The notes under the pieces were generated by a model that searched no databases, was not told the origin of the DNA, and saw only the letters and a program-made list of their open reading frames with translations. Shown in pieces: positions 24,775-33,767 of a stretch of DNA of 64,000 nucleotides (position 1 is the first letter of the stretch; every line of letters starts with the position of its first letter). The stretch is from Ruixingdingia sedimenti (GTDB taxonomy: Bacteria > Pseudomonadota > Alphaproteobacteria > Rhodobacterales > Rhodobacteraceae). Position numbers and translations under genes: made by a program. The DNA lies in assembly GCF_031432425.1 (NCBI RefSeq), contig NZ_JAVKPH010000005.1:1-64000 (forward strand), in the 5' to 3' direction.

Positions 24775-26241
24775 CTACGCCCGCGCGTCGGCATAGGCCT
24801 TGGGCACGCCCACCGTGTGGGTCTGGACATAGCCGTCAAAGACCTCCAGCCCCGCCTCGCGGCCGACGCCGGATTTCTTGAACCCGCCCATGGGCGAGGC
24901 GAAGCCCGCGCCGTTGCCGTTGATTTCCACCGTGCCGGTGTCGATCCGGCGGGCGAGGCCCACCGCGCGGTCCACATCGGCCGAAAAGACCGAGCCGTTC
25001 AGCCCGTAGACGGAGTTGTTGGCGATCGCCACCGCCTCGTCCTCGGTGTCGAAGCTCATGACCGACACGACCGGGCCGAAGATTTCCTCCTGCGCGATGG
25101 TGGAATTCGGGTCCACGTTGTCGAACAGCGTCGGTTCCACGAACCAGCCGCGGTTGAGCCCCGGGGGCCGCCCGCCGCCCAGCACCAGCCGCGCGCCCTC
25201 GGCCCTGCCCTTGGCGATGTAACCCTCCACCCGGTCGCGCTGGCGGGCGGCCACCAGCGGGCCGATCTGCGTCGCGGGATCCATCGGGTCGCCCACCGGC
25301 ATCGCGGCCATCATCGCGGCAAACGCCTCGACGAATTCCGCCTGCCGGCGGCGCGACACCACGATGCGGGTCTTGTTGCTGCACACCTGCCCGGAATTGC
25401 GCAGCGACCCCACGCGCAGCGATTCCACCGCCAGCGGGATATCGGCGTCATCGAGGATCAGCGCCGCCGACTTGCCGCCCAGTTCCAGCGTGATCGGGCG
25501 GAACATCTGGCCGCACAGCCCGCCCAGCCGCTGGCCCGCCGCCGAGGACCCGGTGAACGACACCTTGTCCACCCCCGGATGCACGCAGAGGTATTCGCTT
25601 TCCTCGCGGTCCGCGGGCACGACGTTGATCACACCCTCGGGCAGGCCCGCCTTCTGCGCCAGTTCGGCCAGCAGATAGCCGCTGAGCGGCGTTTCCAGCG
25701 CCGGCTTCAGCACCACCGTGTTGCCGGTCAGCAGCGCCGGGGCCAGCTTGATGATGCCCAGCAGGAAGGGTGCGTTCCACGGGATCACCGCCGCGACCAC
25801 CCCCAGCGCCCGGCGCCGCACCAGCCCGTTGCCGGTGGCCGACTGGCGCACATATTCGAACGGATATTGCGGCACGAGGTCCAGATGGCTGTCCAGCAGG
25901 ACCCGCGGGCCGATCGCCTGCATGCTGGTCGACAGCGTGATGGGGCAGCCCATTTCCTCTGTCACCAGCTGCGCCAGCAGCACCTGGTTTTCCCCGATCA
26001 GCGCGCTGAGCCGCCGCAGCACCGTGATGCGTTCGTCCAGCGTCATCCGCGGCCAGGGGCCATGGTCGAAGGCCCTGCGCGCCGCCGCCACGGCACGGTC
26101 GATGTCCGCGCGGCTGCCGATGGCGACGGTCGCCATCTTCTCCTCGGTGAACGGAGAGATCATGTCGACCGTCCGGTCCGACGCGGGCGCAACCCATTCG
26201 CCCCCGATGAAAAACCTGTCCCTCGGTCCCTGCCAGATCAT
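24775..26241 (-). CDS. NAD(P)-dependent aldehyde dehydrogenase
   Basis: A 488-residue aldehyde dehydrogenase of the class 1/2 superfamily. Conserved: FFIGGEWVAPASDRTVD, IPWNAPFLLGIIKLAPALLT, KPALETPLSGYLLAELA, VSFTGSSAAGQRLGG, the general base in LELGGKSAALILDDAD, the catalytic cysteine in NSGQVCSNKTRIVV, and EEIFGPVVSVMSF. Full length with all catalytic residues present, so active. AGGAGG precedes the ATG; the stop is TAG. The substrate cannot be read from sequence and the neighbours give no hint. It stands alone, separated from both neighbours by repeat elements. Confidence 0.93.
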   Translation of the reverse strand: MIWQGPRDRFFIGGEWVAPASDRTVDMISPFTEEKMATVAIGSRADIDRAVAAARRAFDHGPWPRMTLDERITVLRRLSALIGENQVLLAQLVTEEMGCPITLSTSMQAIGPRVLLDSHLDLVPQYPFEYVRQSATGNGLVRRRALGVVAAVIPWNAPFLLGIIKLAPALLTGNTVVLKPALETPLSGYLLAELAQKAGLPEGVINVVPADREESEYLCVHPGVDKVSFTGSSAAGQRLGGLCGQMFRPITLELGGKSAALILDDADIPLAVESLRVGSLRNSGQVCSNKTRIVVSRRRQAEFVEAFAAMMAAMPVGDPMDPATQIGPLVAARQRDRVEGYIAKGRAEGARLVLGGGRPPGLNRGWFVEPTLFDNVDPNSTIAQEEIFGPVVSVMSFDTEDEAVAIANNSVYGLNGSVFSADVDRAVGLARRIDTGTVEINGNGAGFASPMGGFKKSGVGREAGLEVFDGYVQTHTVGVPKAYADARA

Positions 26242-26632
26242 CGCCCGTTCCTCCTGCTGCGATGGGGCGCCGGGGCCGGGCGGGGTGCCGGAGGGGCCGG
26301 GGCGCATCATGGCCGACAGGATGCGGGCAGGGCCGGGCAATGCAAGCGCGCCGCCCCGGGCCAGAGGGAACAGGCGGCAAGGGTATCGCGCCGGACTATG
26401 GCCCGGCAGGATCGACATCGTCCTTGTGGGCGGTGCGGGCGGGATCAGGAAACGCGCTGCATTTCCCCCGCCCGTGCGCGCGGGACGGTGCTGTCGGGAA
26501 CATCGGGCGAGTAGCGCCCGCCACGGGCGGGGGGGGGGCGGCCCACCGGGGACATCGGGCCCCGGCCGGGGCAGCGGAGGCGGCAGGACATGACGAAGGC
26601 ACACGCCTTCGCCAGACAGAGCGACCGGTCCC
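26242..26632. other. 391-bp intergenic region upstream of the aldehyde dehydrogenase gene
   Basis: No gene is supported. 26242-26435 shows nothing beyond generic GC-rich sequence and should hold the aldehyde dehydrogenase promoter; 26436-26625 is a copy of the compound element, including a run of ten G at 26529-26538 that could be prone to slippage. Confidence 0.7.
26436..26625 (-). repeat. Compound intergenic element, copy 3
   Basis: Inverted copy with GCGGGATCAGGAAACGC...GCATTTCCCCCGCCCG, then a longer spacer than in the other copies, then CCCACCGGGGAC, CCCGGCCGGGGCAG and ACACGCCTTCGCC. One stem base pair has become a G-U type pair (GCATTTCC against GGAAACGC). It lies between two minus-strand genes. 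Confidence 0.6.
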
Positions 26633-27805
26633 CTACACCGCCCCCGCATCCGCCAGCGCGGCGCGCAGCCGTCCGGCCTGAACGCGATAGTCGAAGGCCG
26701 CGCAGGCCCGTGCGCGTGCCGCCGCCCCCATGCGGGCGCGCAGTGCCGGGTCGGTCGCCAGCGCGCTGACGGCGGCGGTGATGGCGTTCTCGTCGCCCTG
26801 CGGGGTCAGGAAACCCTCCACCCCGTCGGTCATCATGTCCGCCGTGCCGCCGATGCGCGAACAGATCACCGGCAGGCCGCAGGCCATCGCCTCCATCACC
26901 GCCACCGGCGCGGCCTCGCCCAACCCCACGCTGGCCAGCACCAGCGCATCGGCCTGCTGCAACAGCGCCAGCACCGCATCCTGACCGAGGGTGCCCGCCA
27001 TCTCCACCCGGTCGCCGAGGCCGAGCGCCGCGATCCCTGCCGCGATCGCGCCCGCATCGGGGCCGGATCCGACGATGGTATAATGCGCCTCCACGCCGGC
27101 GTCCCGCAGCCGGGCCAAAGCGCGCAGCACATGCGCATGCCCCTTGTTCGCCTGCAACCGCGCCACGGTGACGAAACGGGCGGGGCCTTCGGCGCGCGCG
27201 CCGTCGGCGGGGCGGAAGCGGTCCACATCCACCCCCATCGGGATCACCGGCACCGCATGCCCCGGCCAGACGGCGCGGATCTGTTCGGCCAAAGGCTCCG
27301 TCACCGCCGTGACCAGCCTTGCGCGGGCGAACTTGCGGTCATGGTCGGCGCCATAGACGGCCAGATCGCCATGCACCGTCACGCTGTAGTCCGGGCCGCC
27401 CAGCATCTGCGCCAGCGCCGCCAGATGCGCGGCATTGGCGCAGGAATGCACATGCACATGGCCGATCCCCCGCGCCGCGCAGTGCTGCACCAGCCGCATC
27501 GCCGAGGGGATCAGCGCCGCCACCCGCGCCGCGCCCGACACGCCCGCCGCATAGGCCAGCGCCCGCGCCAGCCCCCGGGGCCGGGCCGCCAGCCCCGCCA
27601 GCGCCGCGGCGCCGGGCGGGAAAAGGTAGGCCGTCTGCGCCTCTGCCTGATCCGCGAAGGGATGCGGGCAGGACCCGGGCGCAGGCCGGCGGGTCGACAG
27701 CAGTTCCACCCGCAGCCCGCCATCGCGCAGGGCCGTCACCTCGCGCCAGAAAAAGGCATGCGTCTGCCCCGGAAACTCGGGCACCAGATAGCCGAGCGCG
27801 GTCAT
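26633..27805 (-). CDS. Family 4 glycosyltransferase
   Basis: A 390-residue GT-B glycosyltransferase of family GT4. The N-terminal acceptor domain begins LGYLVPEFPGQTHAFFWREV and contains HVHSCANAAHLAALAQ and YSVTVHGDLAVYGADHDRKF; the C-terminal donor domain has RFVTVARLQANKGHAHVLRA, the GT4 EX7E-type motif in GEAAPVAVMEAMACGLPVIC, and TPQGDENAITAAV. It would add a sugar from a nucleotide-sugar donor to a lipid-linked polysaccharide on the cytoplasmic side. The ATG overlaps the upstream flippase stop (ATGA), so the pair is co-expressed; together they suggest surface polysaccharide assembly. Confidence 0.9.
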   Translation of the reverse strand: MTALGYLVPEFPGQTHAFFWREVTALRDGGLRVELLSTRRPAPGSCPHPFADQAEAQTAYLFPPGAAALAGLAARPRGLARALAYAAGVSGAARVAALIPSAMRLVQHCAARGIGHVHVHSCANAAHLAALAQMLGGPDYSVTVHGDLAVYGADHDRKFARARLVTAVTEPLAEQIRAVWPGHAVPVIPMGVDVDRFRPADGARAEGPARFVTVARLQANKGHAHVLRALARLRDAGVEAHYTIVGSGPDAGAIAAGIAALGLGDRVEMAGTLGQDAVLALLQQADALVLASVGLGEAAPVAVMEAMACGLPVICSRIGGTADMMTDGVEGFLTPQGDENAITAAVSALATDPALRARMGAAARARACAAFDYRVQAGRLRAALADAGAV

Positions 27806-29208
27806 CCCCCGCCCCCGATCAGCGCCGCGATCTCTGCCCGGTTGACGGCCAGCGCGGCGGCGGCGATGGCCAGCGCCGCCGCCGCAAGGACCAGATCGCT
27901 CCGCCCGTCCCAGGCGCCGTGCCGCCGCGCCAGCACCGCCAGCGCCGGATAGGTGACGACCGAGGCCAGCGCCTGCCCCGCCAGCGCGCCCACCAGCCCC
28001 CCATGCATCGCCCCCGTCAGGAACAGCGCGACGAACACCGCCGCCCGCAGCGCGACATAGAGGAAGAAGCGGTAGGAATCGCCGCCCGCCAGCGCCGCCT
28101 GATCGTAGCCGAGCCCGACCACCTGCGGCGCCAGCGCGCAGGCAATCAGCACGCAGATCGCCCCCGCCACGGCATAGCGGTCGTCGTAGAGCAGCCCCAC
28201 CAGCGGCACCCCCGCCAGCGCCACCACCGCCAGCAGCGCAAGAACCGCCGCGCCCAGCCCCATCCGTACCCGGCGCAGGCGCAGGAAATTGTCGCGCGAG
28301 GTGCCGGGCGGGCGTTCGCGGTAGAGCGGGATCATCAACCGGCTGGTCAGCGCCTGTGCGAACATCAGCGGGAACGAGGCGAGGAAGAACCCGATATTGT
28401 AGATCCCAAGCTGTTCCAGCGTCAGGTACTTGCCAAGGATCGCCTTGTCGCCCTGCGCCAGCGCAAAGCCCGCGATGGTGGACAGGAACACCCACCGGCC
28501 GAAGGTGAACAATTCCCGCGCGGCATCCGGTTCCCAGCGCAGGCGGTTGGGCGCCCCGGGCAGGAACCGCGCCGTCAGCACCAGCCGGATCACCGCGCCC
28601 GCCACCAGCCCCGCCACCAGCGCCCAGACCGAGGGAAAGACCGCCGCCAGCGCCACGGTGACGGCGGTGGACAGGAAGGCCGACAGCAGGTCGAGCTGCG
28701 TCAGGCGGCCGAACATCAGGTGGCGGTTGGCGGTCTCGATCCGCGTCGGGTTGAAACCCGCCACCAGCAGCGACAGCCCCGCGACGGGCAGGTACCAGGC
28801 CAGCATCGGTTCGTCATAGAACAGCGCCACCGGCCAGGCGAGCACACAGGTCGCCAGCCACAGGCCCGCGCCCCGCAGCGCCTGCATCGTCCAGGCGGTG
28901 TTCAGGAACCCCGGCTCGTCCCCCCGGCGGCTTTGCAGGATGGAAGGGGTGATGCCCACGTCCGAAAAGTTGTTGAGCCCCTGCATCAGCACCATGATGA
29001 TCGCCATGACCCCGAAGGCCTCGGGGAACAGAAGCCGCGTCAGGATCAGGTTCGAGGCGAGCCGGATCAACTGCGCCCCGCCGAAACCGACGGCGATCCA
29101 GCCGGAACTGCGCAGGACGCGGGCGAAGAGGCCCTTGCTGTGCAGGATCCGGGAAAGGGTCGAGGCCAAGGCGCTGATCCAGACTGAAACTCGCCCCAGC
29201 CAGACCAC
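27802..29208 (-). CDS. Polysaccharide flippase (Wzx/oligosaccharide flippase family)
   Basis: A 468-residue polytopic protein with about 12-14 transmembrane helices of the MATE/MVF flippase superfamily. After a short cytoplasmic N-terminus come GWIAVGFGGAQLIRLASNLI and LTRLLFPEAFGVMAIIMVL, typical of Wzx/lipopolysaccharide-exporter proteins, and a loop ILQSRRGDEPGFLNTAWTMQ matching the polysaccharide-biosynthesis family. It would move undecaprenyl-linked repeat units across the inner membrane. The start is a GTG; the exact N-terminus is uncertain. First gene of a two-gene unit with the GT4 gene. Upstream lies nearly 1 kb of repeat-rich DNA. Confidence 0.85.
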   Translation of the reverse strand: MVWLGRVSVWISALASTLSRILHSKGLFARVLRSSGWIAVGFGGAQLIRLASNLILTRLLFPEAFGVMAIIMVLMQGLNNFSDVGITPSILQSRRGDEPGFLNTAWTMQALRGAGLWLATCVLAWPVALFYDEPMLAWYLPVAGLSLLVAGFNPTRIETANRHLMFGRLTQLDLLSAFLSTAVTVALAAVFPSVWALVAGLVAGAVIRLVLTARFLPGAPNRLRWEPDAARELFTFGRWVFLSTIAGFALAQGDKAILGKYLTLEQLGIYNIGFFLASFPLMFAQALTSRLMIPLYRERPPGTSRDNFLRLRRVRMGLGAAVLALLAVVALAGVPLVGLLYDDRYAVAGAICVLIACALAPQVVGLGYDQAALAGGDSYRFFLYVALRAAVFVALFLTGAMHGGLVGALAGQALASVVTYPALAVLARRHGAWDGRSDLVLAAAALAIAAAALAVNRAEIAALIGGGG

Positions 29209-29247
29209 AGCCCGCGCCGCAGGGCAAGGCCCGCAAGGCGGCGGCGG

Positions 29248-29819
29248 GCCGGGTGTTGCCGCGTTGCGCGGGGCCGGTGCCGCGCAGGCCCGGAGGTTGG
29301 GGCGAACCCCGGCCTGCGCCTTCCGTGAAGGTCGCCTGCTACGCGGGCGGCCTTCGTAGGTCGGGGCTTACCCCGCCTTGCGCCGGGCCGGGCTGCGTCG
29401 TGCGGGGCGGCCTGCCATGGCCGGTCGGCGGGGCGGGAGACGGGGCAGGCCCTCATCTCTGCGCCTCGGGGATAATGCCGTTACGGGCTCGACCCCGGGA
29501 AGGGGGTGCTTTGCCGTCCGTCCGGCAGGGCAGGGCTGCGTCCTGTGGGGCGGCCGGCTGTGGCTGGCAGGCGGGCACACCAGTCGGGGCGCGCTTTGAC
29601 TCGTATGCCCGGGGATAACGTCCGCCATGGGTTCTTTCCCGTGCGGGGCGCCCTGTCGTTCGCCCGGCAGGGGTCTGCCCCCTGTCCTTCCGCAGGCTTC
29701 CCATGGCCGGCAGGCGGGCCCGGAGTTGGGGCGGGCCCCGACTTACGCCTTCCGGGGATGACGTTCCCGCCGATGCGCCCTGTAGGACCGGGTTGCCCCG
29801 CCATCCGCCCGGGAGGGGA
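29248..29819. repeat. Four imperfect 143-bp tandem repeat units
   Basis: Anchors recur at 143-bp steps: GGCTGCGTC at 29391 and 29534; CGGGGATAATG, CGGGGATAACG and CGGGGATGACG with GAT at 29471, 29614 and 29757; GGCGGGG, GGCAGGCGGG and GGCAGGCGGG ending at 29432, 29575 and 29718. The first unit matches the last well: GCCCGGAG...TTGGGGCG...CCCC...TGCGCCTTCC at 29288 and 29718, three periods apart. The period is not a multiple of three and the frames are broken, so it is non-coding. Each unit contains inverted GGGG...CCCC segments. Confidence 0.7.
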
Positions 29820-29839
29820 TGGCTCTGCATTCACCGCCG

Positions 29840-29945
29840 GGGCAGGCGTTGGCCTATCCATTATTCCCGGCATCACCGTCTTTCACGAAACTGTCGCGCG
29901 AACGGGCGGGGGAAACGCGGTGCGTTTCCTGATCCCGCCCGGCCC
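29840..29945 (+). repeat. Compound intergenic element, copy 4
   Basis: GCCGGGGCAGGCGTTGGCC, CCCGGCATCACCGTCTTTCA, CGAAACTGTCGCG, then the hairpin GGGAAACGCGGTGCGTTTCC and CTGATCCCGCCCGG. It closely matches the reverse complement of the copy at 24571. It abuts the 143-bp array and lies in a divergent gap. Confidence 0.7.
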
Positions 29946-30162
29946 GGCCGTGGGGCTCGGCTGCCCGAGGCGCCGCGCGCTCATGGGTCTGTACGCGATG
30001 GCCGGAGGTTGCGGATGCCCCCGGCGCTTGCCCGCCCCCCGACTGTTGCCCCTGTGCACGTCATCGCGAAAACCCTTCCCCGGGCTGCGCCGGGGTTGAG
30101 ATGGGCCGCGCCGGGTGGTTAGCTGGCGGCGCGGGGGTCGGGCGGAGCGGGGTGCGGGTGGC

Positions 30163-32187
30163 GTGGTAGCGGGTGCGGCAGAGACGCAGGCGGCGGGGGG
30201 GCTCGCCTATCGGCCGGAAATCGACGGGCTGCGCGCGGTCGCGGTGCTGTCCGTCGTGCTTTACCATTTCGGGCTGCCGGGGCTGCGGGGCGGGTTCGTC
30301 GGCGTCGATGTGTTCTTCGTCATCTCGGGCTATCTCATCGGTGCGATCCTCTGGACCGAGGCCGGGCGGACCGGGCGCATCTCGCTCGTCCGTTTCTACC
30401 TGCGCCGGTTCCGCCGTCTTGCGCCCGCCTATTTCGCCATGGCCGCGGCCAGCGCGCTGGTGGCCTGGGCGGTGCTGCTGCCGCAGGAATTCCGCGACTA
30501 TGCCAAGACGCTGATCGCGGCGACGGTCTATCTGTCCAACGTCCAGTTCTACCGCGATGCGGGTTATTTCGACAGCGGGGCAGAGGAAAAGCCGCTGCTG
30601 CACACCTGGTCGCTGGCGGTGGAGGAACAGTTCTATCTGGTCCTGCCGCTGGTCCTGTGGCTCGTCTGGCGGGCTGGGCGCGGGGCGGCCTTGCTTGTGG
30701 CGCTGGCGGCGGTCTCGTTCGCCGCCTGTATCTGGGTGACGGGGCGCGACCATCCGGCGGCCTTCTATCTTTTCCCCTTCCGCGCGTGGGAACTGCTGGC
30801 GGGTGTGCTGCTGGCGGTGCGGCCCCTGCGGCTGCCGGGCGGGGCGGCGGCATCGTGGCTGGGTGCGGCGCTGGTGCTGGGGGGCGTTGTATTCATCGCC
30901 CCCGGGGCGGGGTTTCCCGGCTGGCAGGCGCTGGTGCCCGTGGCCGGTACGGTGCTGCTGCTGGCCAATGGCGCGCAGGCGAACCCGGTGAACCGGGTCC
31001 TGTCCAGCGGGCCGATGGTGGGGGTGGGGCGGATGTCCTATTCGTTCTACCTCTGGCATTGGCCGGTGATGGTGCTGTCGCTGGCCTGGCGCGATGCCTG
31101 GGCCGGGCCGGGGGAGGCTGCGGGATGGCTCGCGCTGGCCTTCGTGCTGTCCTGGCTGTCGTGGCGCTATGTGGAAACGCCGGTGCGCATGGGGGCATGG
31201 GTCACGCCGCGGCGGCTGGTGACGGGGGTCGTGGTGGCCTCGGGTGCGGTGCTGGCCTTCGGCGCGGCGGTGTTCCTGACCGATGGCCTGCCCGGCCGCA
31301 TCGGGCCGGAGGCGCGCCCCCATGTGCTGGCGTCCGAGGATTTCATTCAGGACTGGTCGCGCTGCCGTACCGATGCCGCCGGCCCGCTGGCGGGGCTGGA
31401 GGTCTGCCCCATTGGCCCCGTGGGCGCGCCGCGTTTCCTCGCCTGGGGCGATTCCCACCTGCGGGCGATGAAAGAGGGGCTGGATCTGGCGGCGCAGGAG
31501 GCGGGGGTGCCGGGGCTTCTGGTCTGGCGTGCGGGCTGCCCGCCGCTGGCGGGGCTGGCCAAGTGGGAAAGCGCCGCGACCCGGGCGCAGGATGCCGCCT
31601 GCACCGCCGCGACCGCACAACTGCTGGCCGCCCTGCCGGCACTGCCCGATCTGGCGCGCGTGCTGCTGGTCGGGCGGTGGAGCTATTATGCCGAAGGCGC
31701 GGGGACCGGCCGCGATGCCCACAACGCCATCGCCCTGACGCCGCTGGAAGGGCCGGGGGACGATCAGGCCGCGGTCTATGCCCGGGCCGTCGCCGACACC
31801 ATCGCCCGCCTGCATGGTATGGGGCGCGAGGTGCTGGTGCTGCGTCAGGTGCCCGAGGTGCCGGACTACCAGTCCCGCCGTGTCGCGCGGCTGCTGTTCC
31901 ACGGCCATCTGGCCCCCGGCCCGGCGCTGGAGGCGCTGACCACGGTCGGCGCCGCGCCGCTGGCGGCCCGCAACGCCCGGGCCGAGGCGCCTTTTGCCGC
32001 GGCCGGTGCGGCGGGGCTGGTGCGCTGGCTCGACAGCCATCCGTCGCTGTGCAACGGGGTGGCCTGTTCGGTGATGGCGGGCGACAGGTCGCTTTATTTC
32101 GACAACAACCACCTGACGAACCACGGCGCGCGGGCGCTGCGGGGCCTTTTCGCGCCGCTGTTCGCCGGGCTCGGGGGGCGGGTATGA
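30163..32187 (+). CDS. Acyltransferase 3/SGNH-fused O-acetyltransferase (OafA/YrhL type)
   Basis: About 674 residues. The N-terminal integral-membrane domain has roughly ten helices and the family signatures YRPEIDGLRAVAVLSVVLYH, GGFVGVDVFFVISGYLI, RFYLRRFRRLAPAYFAMA and LLHTWSLAVEEQFYLVLPLV. From about residue 400 follows a periplasmic SGNH hydrolase-like domain: FLAWGDSHLRAMKEG (catalytic Ser), and DNNHLTNHGARAL with the Asp/His pair. Such proteins transfer acetyl groups onto surface polysaccharides or peptidoglycan. I chose the GTG at 30163 because it gives a normal N-terminus; a GTG at 30115 is possible. The stop overlaps the GMC gene (ATGA). Confidence 0.9.
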   Translation: MVAGAAETQAAGGLAYRPEIDGLRAVAVLSVVLYHFGLPGLRGGFVGVDVFFVISGYLIGAILWTEAGRTGRISLVRFYLRRFRRLAPAYFAMAAASALVAWAVLLPQEFRDYAKTLIAATVYLSNVQFYRDAGYFDSGAEEKPLLHTWSLAVEEQFYLVLPLVLWLVWRAGRGAALLVALAAVSFAACIWVTGRDHPAAFYLFPFRAWELLAGVLLAVRPLRLPGGAAASWLGAALVLGGVVFIAPGAGFPGWQALVPVAGTVLLLANGAQANPVNRVLSSGPMVGVGRMSYSFYLWHWPVMVLSLAWRDAWAGPGEAAGWLALAFVLSWLSWRYVETPVRMGAWVTPRRLVTGVVVASGAVLAFGAAVFLTDGLPGRIGPEARPHVLASEDFIQDWSRCRTDAAGPLAGLEVCPIGPVGAPRFLAWGDSHLRAMKEGLDLAAQEAGVPGLLVWRAGCPPLAGLAKWESAATRAQDAACTAATAQLLAALPALPDLARVLLVGRWSYYAEGAGTGRDAHNAIALTPLEGPGDDQAAVYARAVADTIARLHGMGREVLVLRQVPEVPDYQSRRVARLLFHGHLAPGPALEALTTVGAAPLAARNARAEAPFAAAGAAGLVRWLDSHPSLCNGVACSVMAGDRSLYFDNNHLTNHGARALRGLFAPLFAGLGGRV

Positions 32188-33767
32188 GCGTCGGGGACCG
32201 CCTCTGGGACGTGATCGTGATCGGCGCCGGCATGGGCGGGGGGATCGCCGGGCGGCGGCTGGCAGAGGCGGGGCTGAACGTGCTGTTCATCGACCGCGGC
32301 CCGATGGGCCCCCGGGCAGAGGAACAGGCGCTGAGCACCGAAATCGCCGACCCCGCCGCCCGGCTGATCCGCGGCTACTGGCCCGACCCGCTCGACGCGG
32401 GCGTGGCCGGGCGGCAGGACCGGTTCTTCGGCGCGCTCGGCGCGGGGGCGGGCGGGTCGTCGGTCTTTTACGCCGCATCATTGGAACGCCCCGCCCGGCA
32501 TGATTTCGAGGATGCGCCGGGCCTGCCCCATCCCACCGGGGGCTGGCCGGTGGGGGCGGATGCCTTTGCGCCGTGGTTCCGGCAGGCCGAAACACTGTTG
32601 AACCTTGCCGGCACGCCCGACCCGCTGTCGCCCGGCGAGGATGCGGCGCTGCGCGCGCCCCCGCCCCTGTCGCCCGCGGGCGCGGCGCTGGAAGGGGCGT
32701 TCCGGGCCCGGGGCCTGCATCCCTACCGCATGCATGTGGGTATCGGTTACGGCCCGGACTGCCGCGAATGCATCGGTCACAAATGCCCGCGTCCCTGCAA
32801 GATGGACGGCCGGTCGGCGGGGGTGGAACCGGCGCTGGCGACGGGGCGGGCGGAATGGCTGGGCGGGTGCCTCGTCACCGCACTCCACGCCGATGCGGGC
32901 CGGGTGCGCGCGGTCGAGGTCCGCCGGGGGGCCGAGGTCCTGCGCCTGCGCGCGCGGGCCTTCGTGCTGGCGGCGGGGGGGCTGGGCTCGCCGGCGCTGC
33001 TGCTCGCGTCGCGTTCCGAACTCTGGCCTGACGGTGTGGCGAACCGGTCCGGCATGGCCGGGCGCAACCTGATGTTCCACCTGAACGAGCGCATCGCCAT
33101 CTGGCCGCCGGGCCGCCACGGCCCCGATACCGGGCCGCGCAAGTCGCTGGCCCTGCGCGATTTCTATGCCGTGGAGGGGCAAAGGTTCGGCCTGTTCCAG
33201 GCGATGGGGCTGACGGCCTCCTACGGCAATATCGTGCAGTTCCTGAACGACCGCTTCGACCGTTCCGCCCTGCGGCGCCTGCGGGTCTTGCGCGAATTCA
33301 CCCGCATTCCCGCGCTGATCGCCGCGCGGATGCTGGGCGAGGCGCATGTCTATGTCGGCATTCTGGAGGATCTGCCCTATGCCGACAACCGCGTGCGCGT
33401 GCCCGCCGCGCCGGGGGCGATCGGCTTCGACTACCGCTTCGCGCCCGAACTGCTGGCCCGCCGCCGCCTGTACCGCCGCCATATCCGCCGGGGGCTGGGC
33501 GGCCTGCGCAGCCTGTTCCTGACGTTCGAGCCGGAACTGAACATCGGCCATCCCTGCGGCACGCTGCGCTTCGGCATCGACCCCGCGCGCAGCGTGCTCG
33601 ACCCCGAGTGCCGCGCGCATGGGGTGGCGAACCTCTATGTGGCGGATTCGTCCTTCATGCCGACCGCGACCGGCGTGAACCCGAGCCTGACCATCGCCGC
33701 CAACGCCCTGCGCACCGCCGACGCGCTGGTGCGCGGCTTCGCCCGCCTGCCGGAGGCCACGCCATGA
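32184..33767 (+). CDS. GMC-type FAD oxidoreductase with cysteine cluster
   Basis: A 527-residue flavoprotein. The Rossmann fold reads DVIVIGAGMGGGIAGRRLAE; a GMC-like C-terminus has HPCGTLRFG and TGVNPSLTIAANALRTAD, where the His and Asn of the GMC active site lie. Between them is a cysteine cluster C-x2-C-x4-C-x3-C (Cys193, 196, 201, 205) that resembles the Cys-rich insert of cholesterol-oxidase-like GMC proteins and could bind metal. It is coupled by ATGA overlaps to the O-acyltransferase upstream and the SDR downstream. The association suggests oxidation of a hydroxyl on a glycan or lipid precursor; the substrate is unknown. Confidence 0.82.
   Translation: MSVGDRLWDVIVIGAGMGGGIAGRRLAEAGLNVLFIDRGPMGPRAEEQALSTEIADPAARLIRGYWPDPLDAGVAGRQDRFFGALGAGAGGSSVFYAASLERPARHDFEDAPGLPHPTGGWPVGADAFAPWFRQAETLLNLAGTPDPLSPGEDAALRAPPPLSPAGAALEGAFRARGLHPYRMHVGIGYGPDCRECIGHKCPRPCKMDGRSAGVEPALATGRAEWLGGCLVTALHADAGRVRAVEVRRGAEVLRLRARAFVLAAGGLGSPALLLASRSELWPDGVANRSGMAGRNLMFHLNERIAIWPPGRHGPDTGPRKSLALRDFYAVEGQRFGLFQAMGLTASYGNIVQFLNDRFDRSALRRLRVLREFTRIPALIAARMLGEAHVYVGILEDLPYADNRVRVPAAPGAIGFDYRFAPELLARRRLYRRHIRRGLGGLRSLFLTFEPELNIGHPCGTLRFGIDPARSVLDPECRAHGVANLYVADSSFMPTATGVNPSLTIAANALRTADALVRGFARLPEATP

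Larger units (their letters stand above)
29209..30162. other. 954-bp divergent non-coding region rich in repeats
   Basis: No gene is supported in any frame. It holds four imperfect 143-bp tandem units (29248-29819), immediately followed by a copy of the compound element (29840-29945), then about 200 bases with no recognised feature before the acyltransferase gene. Promoters for the flippase and acyltransferase genes should be here but none is convincing by eye. Confidence 0.7.

Noticed and set aside
24817..26514. A 565-codon plus-strand frame over the aldehyde dehydrogenase gene
   Set aside because: His/Arg/Gly-rich composition, no recognisable motif, and the minus-strand gene has every catalytic residue.
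29248..29819. CRISPR-like array
   Set aside because: Units are 143 bp, contiguous and imperfect, without short conserved repeats alternating with unique spacers, and no cas gene is near.
29209..30162. Small genes in the repeat-rich gap
   Set aside because: Several frames are open but their translations are Pro/Arg-rich, cross repeat units at a non-triplet period and lack ribosome-binding sites.
30061..32124. A 687-codon open frame on the minus strand, antisense to the acyltransferase gene
   Set aside because: Pro/Arg/His-rich low-complexity translation with no domain, typical antisense shadow in GC-rich DNA; the plus strand has clear family motifs.
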